Shown here: positions 1 to 6,008 of the stretch, in pieces
Position numbering within the stretch: position 1 is the first letter of the stretch
How the letters are laid out: every line of letters begins with the position of its first letter
From: Schleiferiaceae bacterium
GTDB lineage: Bacteria; Bacteroidota; Bacteroidia; Flavobacteriales; Schleiferiaceae
NCBI GenBank assembly: GCA_025210575.1
Contig: JAOARK010000088.1
Span: 1 to 7,305, forward strand
Length of the DNA stretch: 7,305 bases
Direction of reading: 5' to 3'
Notes under the pieces: model-generated
Told to the model about the DNA's origin: nothing
The model's database searches: none
What the model saw: the letters and a program-made list of their open reading frames with translations, nothing else
Position numbers and translations under genes: made by a program

Positions 1-1587
1 CGTGATTTGCCAGATCCTGATAAAAGAGTGGGAGATAGAATCTCAAAGTTGAAGAAAAATGAGGTGGGCTCACATCGTATCCTGTCTCTTACCCAAAACG
101 GAAAGTCAGTAAATGTTGAAGTTACAGGAACAGTAGCAAAAGTTCAATTGGCTGAGCCTATCCAGCCAGGAGCTTCGGCAACATTCGAAATGACTTTTGA
201 ATCTCAAGTGCCTGTACAAATTAGAAGGAGTGGGAGGAATAATAAAGAAGGAATTGATTATACCATGACGCAATGGTATCCTAAAATGGCCGAGTATGAC
301 ACAGATGGTTGGCATCCTGATCAATATGTAGGCAGAGAATTCTACGCGCCATATGGAACATTTGATGTAACCATTAACATCCATAAAGACTTTACATTAG
401 GAGGAACAGGTGTTCTTATCAATGCTGAAGAATTAGGCTATGGATATTTTGATGGAAAAGTAAAGAAGCAAAAGAGCAAAATGCGCAGCTGGAATTTCAA
501 AGCGGAGAATGTACATGATTTTGCTTGGGCTGCGGATAAAGACTATACGCACCGTTCATTTCAAGTTGAAAATGGACCTATGGTTCACCTGCTTTACAGT
601 GAAAAAACAGCCAATGTTAAAAACTGGGATCAGTTGGATGAATACGTAATTAAGTATTTCCAGTTCATGGAAGAAAAATTTGGGAAGTACCCTTACCCTC
701 AATTTTCAATCATTCAAGGTGGAGATGGTGGAATGGAATACCCAATGTGCACAATGATGTTAGGAGGTGGGAAATCTTTAAAGGGATTGGTTGGCCTCTT
801 TGTTCACGAAGCAACACACAACTGGTACTATGGTATTTTGGGTAGTAATGAAAACCGTTATCCATGGATGGATGAAGGCTTTACTTCTTTTGCGGAGGAA
901 GAATACATGAACGCTCATTTTAATAAAGAGAAAAAAGTAAATCCACATACTGGGGCTTACGGAAGCTATCTTTACTTGAATGCTGTTGGAGATACAACTC
1001 CAGGTTTAAGAGAGCCAATGAACATTGCTGGAGATTTTTTCAATACCAATAAAATGTACAGCTTTACTGCATATCCTTTTGGTCAGCTTTTCGTAAATCA
1101 AGTGAGATACATAGTTGGGGAGGAAGCCTTTTGGAACGGGATGAAAACTTATTTCGATACATGGAAATTCAAACACCCCGATTATCACGATTTCATCAGA
1201 ATCATGGAAGTGGAAAGCGACATGGAATTGGATTGGTTTCCTCAAATGTGGTTAAATACAACACGCAAGATTGATTACGGAATTAAAGAAGTTGTTCATA
1301 CTGGAACTGAAGGAAAACTCATTCTAGAAAAGAAAGGAGATTTCATGATGCCGGTGGATGTGTACATTTCATTAAAAAATGGTGATGTTATTGGATATAC
1401 AATTCCATTAGTGTTGCAGTATGGCTGGAAAGAAGACTTTGGAGCCTTGCCCGCATGGCCTTGGACAAATAGGACATATGAATGGGATTTGCCTTATCCA
1501 GTAGATCAAATCGAGACAATTGCAATAGACCCAATGCGCATGATGTGCGATACTGATCTGGAAAACAATACCTGGGAAGCTAAGTAG
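1..1587 (+). CDS. M1 family zinc metallopeptidase (aminopeptidase N-like), 5'-truncated
   Basis: C-terminal part of a gluzincin aminopeptidase. The frame is open from base 1 (528 codons to the TAG at 1585-1587), so the TTG at 7 is internal and the signal region and early N-terminal domain lie outside the window. Numbering from the first codon here, residues 1 to about 210 look like the beta-rich N-terminal M1 domain. The exopeptidase motif appears as GGMEYP (residues 243-248, bases 727-744), a variant of the classical GAMEN. The zinc site is HEATH (269-273, bases 805-819), followed after exactly 18 residues by Glu292 in DEGF (bases 874-876), which is the HEXXH-X18-E signature. Tyr358 in AYPFGQ (bases 1072-1074) is the candidate transition-state tyrosine. 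M1 enzymes of this type usually hydrolyse N-terminal residues from peptides and are often exported in Bacteroidota, but localisation cannot be read here. No type IX secretion C-terminal domain is visible; the protein ends NNTWEAK. It appears transcriptionally separate from the next gene because of the hairpin downstream. Confidence 0.95.
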   Translation, partial: RDLPDPDKRVGDRISKLKKNEVGSHRILSLTQNGKSVNVEVTGTVAKVQLAEPIQPGASATFEMTFESQVPVQIRRSGRNNKEGIDYTMTQWYPKMAEYDTDGWHPDQYVGREFYAPYGTFDVTINIHKDFTLGGTGVLINAEELGYGYFDGKVKKQKSKMRSWNFKAENVHDFAWAADKDYTHRSFQVENGPMVHLLYSEKTANVKNWDQLDEYVIKYFQFMEEKFGKYPYPQFSIIQGGDGGMEYPMCTMMLGGGKSLKGLVGLFVHEATHNWYYGILGSNENRYPWMDEGFTSFAEEEYMNAHFNKEKKVNPHTGAYGSYLYLNAVGDTTPGLREPMNIAGDFFNTNKMYSFTAYPFGQLFVNQVRYIVGEEAFWNGMKTYFDTWKFKHPDYHDFIRIMEVESDMELDWFPQMWLNTTRKIDYGIKEVVHTGTEGKLILEKKGDFMMPVDVYISLKNGDVIGYTIPLVLQYGWKEDFGALPAWPWTNRTYEWDLPYPVDQIETIAIDPMRMMCDTDLENNTWEAK

Positions 1588-1612
1588 TACAATTTCATTT
1601 CAATAAAATATT

Positions 1613-1664
1613 GAACAGCGAGAATTTGGTTGAATACAATTAAATTCTCGCTGTTCTCGTTTTT
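1613..1664 (+). terminator. Long hairpin, probable intrinsic terminator of the M1 peptidase gene
   Basis: Bases 1613-1627 (GAACAGCGAGAATTT) are the exact reverse complement of 1642-1656. Pairing continues inward through two G-T (G-U in RNA) wobbles and three Watson-Crick pairs to an AATA tetraloop at 1633-1636, giving 20 consecutive pairs. Three bases (TCG) follow the stem, then five Ts at 1660-1664. The hairpin starts 25 bases after the peptidase stop codon and ends 23 bases before the next start, so termination is the simplest reading. The T-run is short and slightly offset, so partial read-through into the downstream operon is possible. The rest of the 92-base gap (1588-1679) shows no promoter I can defend. 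Confidence 0.75.
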
Positions 1665-1679
1665 CAATAAACTCAACTT

Positions 1680-2801
1680 ATGAAAAGAATCACGCCACTT
1701 ATTCTTATGCTATGTCTTATTCCTTTATTGGCAATTCCCTGCGGTAACGAGTATGGTTATACCATGGAAGGAGAGCGCATGTATACACGCTATTTCTATT
1801 TAACTCCGGCCATGTTGGAGTTTGATCAAGACGCCATAAAAGATCGGATAAGCGAATTAAGTGGGTTGATTAAGGAGAATCCAGATGCCTATGAACATTG
1901 GAGTGACCTGGCCGTGAACTTAATGAAACAGGGGGAAGTAGATTCAGCCTATCGCATTTTGGCACCTTTGTACAGAGAACATCCTGATGAGTACAACCTC
2001 AACGCGAATTTAGGTACCTGCTATGAACTTATGGGTGAATTAGACAGCGCTTTGAAATACATTTCTAGTGGGTATGAGTTAAACCCAAAATCGCATGCCA
2101 GCTCAGAATGGATACATGTAAAAATACTAGAGGCTAAGATTAAGGAAAAGTCGAGCCCAGGTTGGTTAAAGAGCAATGAGATTGTGACGCAACAGTTTTT
2201 AGCTGATATGGTGGAGCGAGGTTCAGTACGAAGTGCGAATTGGAAAGTGAACTTTAATTTTCAATACCAGATTAGAACACGCGCACCTTTTACGCCAGCT
2301 CCAAACAAGGTGATCACTAATCTCTTAATGACATTGGCAAAGTTCAACGAAATACATGGAGTTTATGAGAACGCCTTGATGGCCTACACCTATGCTATGC
2401 GATTTGAAGGGAATCGATATGCACAAAGACAAATTAGTAACAAGATAAAGGCATTGAACAGAGAAAGAGATGCAGCAGGAATTAAGAATTTAAGCGATCA
2501 GTTTACAAGAATCATGAAGTTGTCAGAGCTTGATCCAGGTATTTTGTTGATGGGGCTTGACAGTGTTGCGGTTGAATTGGATTCAACGCAGCAATATCAA
2601 ACGGGTCTTGAAGACTCATTAATGCTGTTGAACGAACAAAAAGAAAAGGAACTCGCAGCGTTACAAGCAGAGCTAGATGAAAAAGAAGAGACCATCAAGT
2701 CAGAAAAAGATAGACTCATTCTTTATGGCCTTATATTCTTAAGTCTATTATTAATTCCATTGGCTATTTTCATCGCAAGAAATCAAATGCGAAAGCCTTA
2801 G
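1680..2801 (+). CDS. TPR / coiled-coil protein with signal peptide and C-terminal membrane anchor
   Basis: A 373-residue protein of unknown specific function. Residues 1-20 form a hydrophobic export signal beginning MKRITPLILM. A Cys at 21 follows, but the preceding AIP is a poor lipobox, so lipoprotein modification is doubtful. Two adjacent 34-residue tetratricopeptide repeats are visible, about 68-101 and 102-135, each with the W/L-G-Y-A pattern and the linker P-D-[AE]-Y. A weaker TPR-like helix pair may lie near 213-245. Residues about 305-346 are rich in Glu, Lys and Leu with heptad-like spacing, suggesting a coiled coil. A single transmembrane helix follows (about 347-366), then a short basic tail ending RNQMRKP. 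By the positive-inside rule this puts the TPR domain outside the cytoplasm and the tail inside. TPRs usually bind protein partners. It is the first gene of the six-gene run, and its TAG shares one base with the GTG start of the hydrolase, implying coupling. The ATG at 1680 is the only start preceding the signal peptide; no Shine-Dalgarno is seen. Confidence 0.85.
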   Translation: MKRITPLILMLCLIPLLAIPCGNEYGYTMEGERMYTRYFYLTPAMLEFDQDAIKDRISELSGLIKENPDAYEHWSDLAVNLMKQGEVDSAYRILAPLYREHPDEYNLNANLGTCYELMGELDSALKYISSGYELNPKSHASSEWIHVKILEAKIKEKSSPGWLKSNEIVTQQFLADMVERGSVRSANWKVNFNFQYQIRTRAPFTPAPNKVITNLLMTLAKFNEIHGVYENALMAYTYAMRFEGNRYAQRQISNKIKALNRERDAAGIKNLSDQFTRIMKLSELDPGILLMGLDSVAVELDSTQQYQTGLEDSLMLLNEQKEKELAALQAELDEKEETIKSEKDRLILYGLIFLSLLLIPLAIFIARNQMRKP

Positions 2802-3346
2802 TGAAAGCACTACTTATTGTTGACATGCAAAAAGTTTCATTTACCGCAGAGACTCCTCGATTTAATCGAGAGGGTGTGGTAAAGAATATCAATGAAATAG
2901 CCGAATTTTTTAGGAAGAAGAAATGGCCAGTTGTTTTTATTCAGCATGATGGTACAGGAACAAATGAATGTATTCCAGGACACAAAGATTGGGAATTGTT
3001 AGATGACCTTAATGTTGAAGAAGTAGATGAAAGTATTTCTAAAACAGCAAATGACGCATTCTATAGATCTGATCTGGAAGATTATTTAAAAGCCTGGAAA
3101 GTAGATCATGTTTACATTACAGGTTGTGCCACTGATTTTTGTGTAGAGTCCACTTTACAGTCAGCTTTAGCTAAAGACTATTATGTGACCGCAATAAGCG
3201 ATGCGCATACAACGGCAGATAGACCTACCTTGACCGCCAAACAAGTAATAGATCATTACAATTGGGTATGGCAGGGAATGTTGCCTACTCAAGGAGAATT
3301 AACCGTAAAAACTACCCAAGATATCTTAGCACATGATATTAGATGA
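2801..3346 (+). CDS. Isochorismatase-like cysteine hydrolase
   Basis: A 181-residue soluble enzyme of the isochorismatase/nicotinamidase superfamily. The Asp-Lys-Cys triad is readable: Asp8 in LIVDMQ, Lys81 in SKTANDAF, and Cys114 in TGCATDFCVEST. The non-proline cis-peptide typical of the fold would be at Cys109-Ala110. Other family marks are FIQHDG (47-51), GYxVTAISDAHTT-like (about 127-138, here DYYVTAISDAHTT) and a C-terminal DHYNWVW helix. The family hydrolyses amides or related bonds through a cysteine thioester intermediate, and some members hydrolyse nicotinamide, isochorismate or streptothricin-type lactams. Nothing here fixes the substrate. The length is normal and no signal peptide is present, so it should be cytoplasmic. 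The GTG at 2801 is chosen because it places MKALLIVDMQ exactly where the family begins, and it overlaps the preceding TAG by one base. The 3' end overlaps the first Yip1-like gene by 14 bases, so it lies inside the operon. Whether it acts with the membrane proteins is unknown. Confidence 0.92.
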   Translation: MKALLIVDMQKVSFTAETPRFNREGVVKNINEIAEFFRKKKWPVVFIQHDGTGTNECIPGHKDWELLDDLNVEEVDESISKTANDAFYRSDLEDYLKAWKVDHVYITGCATDFCVESTLQSALAKDYYVTAISDAHTTADRPTLTAKQVIDHYNWVWQGMLPTQGELTVKTTQDILAHDIR

Positions 3347-4004
3347 AGAACTTTACCAAAACGAACCTCAATACCAAAGGTTAAATTCTAGGCAGGTTTT
3401 TAAAAACATTTGGATTAACCCAAGGTTGGTATTTCAAAGCATTAAACAGTATTCCACTTCCTCGGGTATTCTTTTATTTATTTTCGGAATTCTCATACTT
3501 CCTTCGGTTATTTCCGCTTTTCAGCTTTTTTCAGATCCGCTTATTCCTACTTCAGGCTATTACCTTGGGACAGTTGCTGGTGGTGTTTTTGGAAAACTGC
3601 TTGTTTATTTTCTCTACGCGCTTATGCTATGGATTACCGGAATGGCACTAAAAGGAAAGGCAAACTATTCATTGTTACTTCGGGTGGTAATTATTGCTTC
3701 TATTCCCAGTATTTGTTATGGAGCAGTGAGCTCAATTTGGAATTTAGTAGAGATGTATACCTACTCTGATGAAGCTGAAGGTATGACTGGTCTTTTAGAA
3801 CAATTTCCAGCGGCTCAAACTACTGGAATTGTCTTTTCTGGAATATTTGGATTTTGGAATATGATCTTAGTGGTTGTTGGGGTACGAACTTGTCAAGAAT
3901 TCAATACGGGTAAGGCTGTCATTAATGTGATACTTGCAATTTTAATTTTTGCTATTCCTGCGTTTGGATTGTTCATTGCAGAAGATCTTGGTCTTCGGTT
4001 TTGA
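3333..4004 (+). CDS. Yip1-like integral membrane protein, copy A
   Basis: A 223-residue polytopic membrane protein with the plan of the bacterial Yip1 family, whose function is unknown; eukaryotic Yip1 relatives act in Golgi membrane traffic with Rab GTPases. It begins with an acidic MILDEELYQ segment, then a cytoplasmic stretch with the motif NIWINPRLVFQSI around Pro30. Five hydrophobic segments follow at about 44-65, 80-105, 113-138, 164-186 and 194-216. The third carries the family-like pattern in which a small-residue helix is broken by Pro (IIASIP, Pro125). No signal peptide or catalytic motif is seen. The ATG at 3333 lies inside the end of the hydrolase gene (14-base overlap, different frame); choosing it gives an N-terminus matching copies C and D. 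Its TGA overlaps the TTG start of copy B. The assignment to Yip1 rests on topology and the proline-containing helix, not on a profile search; a DUF of similar topology is the alternative. Confidence 0.75.
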   Translation: MILDEELYQNEPQYQRLNSRQVFKNIWINPRLVFQSIKQYSTSSGILLFIFGILILPSVISAFQLFSDPLIPTSGYYLGTVAGGVFGKLLVYFLYALMLWITGMALKGKANYSLLLRVVIIASIPSICYGAVSSIWNLVEMYTYSDEAEGMTGLLEQFPAAQTTGIVFSGIFGFWNMILVVVGVRTCQEFNTGKAVINVILAILIFAIPAFGLFIAEDLGLRF

Positions 4005-4642
4005 TTACAGAGGATAACATACTCGACCATCAAATAATTGATATTGAAAAAGGAGTAAAACTCACTTTTTTTCAATCACTGATTTCTGCCTATTTACGTC
4101 CTTCACGTTCTTTCAAGAGTGCTATAGATTATGGCATTTCGCCTTGGATTGGTGCGGTGGTTTTCGCTCAGTTCACGCTCACGTTTTTGTTCTTTCGTTC
4201 ACAAATGAGATTTGCTCAAGATTTTAGTGAAATCGGCTTTATAAAAGAAATTTTACAAATTCTCGGCTCGTTTATTATTGTAATCTTCATCATTGTTTCG
4301 GCCTATTGGTTGGCGGCTAAAACTCTAAGAATAGCTAAGAATTTTAGGGTTATGCTTCAATTGGCATTGCTTTGTTTGTTGCCATTTACATTGATGACAA
4401 TGATTAATAACGGATTTGACTTTATTGAGTTTAGATATCTGGTTAAAATCTTGAGGTTGGATCTTGATTTTGGAAGTATTTCTATCCCATGGATGATTAT
4501 AATTGGTTTTGCATGGACTCTACTGCTTTGGGCCTATGCCAACAAGATCCATCAAGGAGTGAATGCAATTAAAGCCGTTCTCAATTTTTTGTTAGCCTTA
4601 TTGTATCTGGCTGTTCCTGTATTTCTCTTTAATCTTGCTTAG
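4001..4642 (+). CDS. Yip1-like integral membrane protein, copy B (TTG start)
   Basis: A 213-residue membrane protein and the most diverged of the four paralogues. Five hydrophobic segments lie at about 46-65, 83-107, 115-140, 161-182 and 189-212. The conserved features are the pre-membrane proline motif (AYLRPSRSFKSAI, Pro34) and the third-helix pattern LLCLLP (Pro128), which parallels LCLIP in copy D and CSLP in copy C. The start is TTG at 4001, forming a four-base TTGA overlap with the stop of copy A. The next in-frame ATG, at about 4205, would delete the N-terminal region and first helix, so TTG is preferred. From TTG the protein opens with MITEDNILDH, which is acidic like its siblings and contains an ILD reminiscent of their MILDE opening. 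Translation probably depends on re-initiation by ribosomes finishing copy A. It lacks the long periplasmic-type loop between helices 3 and 4 seen in copy A. Function unknown. Confidence 0.75.
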   Translation: MITEDNILDHQIIDIEKGVKLTFFQSLISAYLRPSRSFKSAIDYGISPWIGAVVFAQFTLTFLFFRSQMRFAQDFSEIGFIKEILQILGSFIIVIFIIVSAYWLAAKTLRIAKNFRVMLQLALLCLLPFTLMTMINNGFDFIEFRYLVKILRLDLDFGSISIPWMIIIGFAWTLLLWAYANKIHQGVNAIKAVLNFLLALLYLAVPVFLFNLA

Positions 4643-4644
4643 TT

Positions 4645-5313
4645 ATGTTGTTAGACGATGATATTTTCCAAAAGAAAGAAGAGCTGCAAATAAAGTTTTG
4701 GCTCAAAAATATTTGGACAAAACCAAATGAAGTCTTGAATTACCTTAAAAATGACTTGGTGCCAAACAAAGTTCTGATGGTCCAACTTCTGTTGGTGTTC
4801 ATTGGTTCAATGGGCTATATATTCAATTTTTTCTACTACAGTTTTTTTGAAGGGATCTCCAAATTGATTCAAGGTGGTTTTACCTCAGGGGCTACCTACA
4901 TGATCGCAATCACTATTTTGACATTTGGGATTTGGTTGGTAAATAGGTTCTCTAGATTAACATCCTCTCCTCATAAAATTTTTCTTTCGGTTGTAATGTG
5001 CTCTTTACCCATTACAGCATTAAATGCTTTACTAGGAATTGTACGAAGTGTAGAAAGTATATTGCTGACCAATACGGATTCTTTCAGTAGAAGTTTTACG
5101 ATTTCGAGTAATTTCTATAATGTTGAACTTGCCCTGATCCTGGTAGCACTCCTAATGACCTTTACCTATCTGGTTATTGCTCAAAAAGTAATTCATGAGA
5201 AAAACTACGTATTTGGAATCATTCAAACGCTGTTCGGCATATTAATGGGTTTACTGCCAGTTTTCATGATAATCGCATATTTCTTTTCTGATTTTGCAGG
5301 AGGGTTTGGATAG
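4645..5313 (+). CDS. Yip1-like integral membrane protein, copy C
   Basis: A 222-residue member of the same paralogous set. It opens with MLLDDDIFQKKEE, matching the MILDE-type acidic start of copies A and D. A soluble stretch follows with NIWTKPNEVLNYL (Pro27), closely parallel to NIWINPRLVFQSI of copy A. Five hydrophobic segments lie at about 43-66, 82-103, 111-134, 160-180 and 189-214, with Pro122 in the third (MCSLP). The loop between segments 3 and 4 is polar and rich in Ser, Thr and Asn (about 141-156). The ATG at 4645 is two bases after the stop of copy B, so coupling is likely. The C-terminus ends with a Gly-rich FAGGFG. The family assignment has the same limits as copy A, and no enzymatic motif is seen. 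Confidence 0.75.
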   Translation: MLLDDDIFQKKEELQIKFWLKNIWTKPNEVLNYLKNDLVPNKVLMVQLLLVFIGSMGYIFNFFYYSFFEGISKLIQGGFTSGATYMIAITILTFGIWLVNRFSRLTSSPHKIFLSVVMCSLPITALNALLGIVRSVESILLTNTDSFSRSFTISSNFYNVELALILVALLMTFTYLVIAQKVIHEKNYVFGIIQTLFGILMGLLPVFMIIAYFFSDFAGGFG

Positions 5314-5320
5314 TTGAGGA

Positions 5321-5971
5321 ATGATCTTAGATGAGGACATAGTAGAAAAGGAAGAAGCTATTGACGCGAGACATGTGCTAATTGGATTATTTAAAAGTCC
5401 ACTGCAAGTTTTTGGAGAATTAAGAGAGAATGCTATTCCAAATGGAGCCATCGCTAGTTTATTGGTTCTGTTTTTTGGTTTCAATTGGATGACCATCCTG
5501 GTTGATGGATTCTATAGCCCTTCAACAACTTTTGAGTTTTTAATACATCAGTCCATTATGATGCTTGGAGTATTTTCATTGTGGTATGCCCCAGTAATTT
5601 TCTTGTTGTGGTTGGTGGGTCGAATTTTTGGAAGTTCAGTCAGGCTTAAGAGGTTTTTGAAATTGGCCTTCCTATGTCTCATTCCTCTATTGTTAGGTGG
5701 GCTATTTCAAAATATGCTACAGTATATATTGGTCTTAAAAGGTGGATTTGAGTTTTGGTCTGATGTTCTTTATCCTGGAAAGAAGTCTATTTTAATGATA
5801 GTAGGATTGGTCTATAGTTTATTTCTATTGATTGCAATGGTCAAAGAGATTCAGGTTTTTACTTGGGCAAAAGCATTTTTAAATATGCTGTTGACCGCAA
5901 TTGTCTTATTGCTTGTTTACCTAGTCTATACGCAAAAGTTGTGGTGGGTGCTTTTTGGTGGTCTTGATTAG
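5321..5971 (+). CDS. Yip1-like integral membrane protein, copy D
   Basis: A 216-residue paralogue and the last gene of the operon. The N-terminus MILDEDIVEKEEA is the closest match to copy A, and the first 17 bases of the two genes agree at 15 positions. The pre-membrane motif is GLFKSPLQVFGEL (Pro27), and an AIPNG just before the first helix resembles LVPNK in copy C. Hydrophobic segments lie at about 42-64, 77-103, 110-136, 155-174 and 182-204, with FLCLIP (Pro122) in the third. An in-frame TGA six bases before the ATG at 5321 rules out any longer start. Seven bases separate it from copy C. AGGA abuts the ATG too closely to work well, and an AGGAGGG at 5298-5304 inside copy C is rather far (16 bases). 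The gene ends shortly before the convergent hairpin. Function unknown. Confidence 0.75.
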   Translation: MILDEDIVEKEEAIDARHVLIGLFKSPLQVFGELRENAIPNGAIASLLVLFFGFNWMTILVDGFYSPSTTFEFLIHQSIMMLGVFSLWYAPVIFLLWLVGRIFGSSVRLKRFLKLAFLCLIPLLLGGLFQNMLQYILVLKGGFEFWSDVLYPGKKSILMIVGLVYSLFLLIAMVKEIQVFTWAKAFLNMLLTAIVLLLVYLVYTQKLWWVLFGGLD

Positions 5972-6002
5972 AAATAAAAAACCCCGATTTTTTATCGGGG
6001 TT
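5972..6002 (-). terminator. Intrinsic terminator of the pyrH-frr operon, at the convergent junction
   Basis: Bases 5980-5988 (AACCCCGAT) pair perfectly with 5994-6002 (ATCGGGGTT) around a five-T loop, giving a nine-pair GC-rich stem. Read on the - strand, the stem begins seven bases after the frr stop codon and is followed by a TTTTATTT tract (the A-run on the + strand at 5972-5981 overlaps the stem foot). This is a textbook rho-independent terminator for frr. On the + strand the hairpin lies just after copy D, but only two Ts follow, so it would be a weak terminator in that direction. Confidence 0.88.
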
Positions 6003-6008
6003 GATCTA

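Larger units (their letters stand above)
3333..5971 (+). repeat. Tandem array of four diverged Yip1-like paralogues
   Basis: Four consecutive genes of 213-223 codons share an acidic N-terminus, a proline motif at residues 27-34, five similarly placed hydrophobic segments and a proline near residues 122-128 in the third. DNA identity is low apart from the first bases of copies A and D, so these are old duplications rather than recent repeats. This entry records the array; the single genes are described separately. Confidence 0.7.

Noticed and set aside
7..9. TTG at 7 as the start of the M1 peptidase
   Set aside because: The frame is open from base 1 and the fragment begins inside the N-terminal domain, so the gene is cut by the window edge.
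106..384. Antisense open frame of 92 codons within the M1 gene
   Set aside because: It lies wholly inside a strongly supported coding region and its product has no recognisable domain; the same holds for the shorter antisense frames at 1006-1245, 3893-4075 and 5251-5496.
1588..1679. Promoter for the six-gene operon in the gap
   Set aside because: The operon needs one somewhere, but I could not find a convincing Bacteroidota TAnnTTTG element with a matching -33 TTG; most of the gap is the hairpin.
1740..1742. Lipoprotein cysteine (Cys21) of the TPR protein
   Set aside because: The residues before it (A-I-P) do not fit the lipobox, where Gly, Ala or Ser is expected at -1; an ordinary signal peptide is more likely.
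5298..5304. AGGAGGG as the ribosome binding site of copy D
   Set aside because: It is 16 bases from the ATG, too far for normal spacing, lies in Gly codons of copy C, and genes in this window generally lack such sites.
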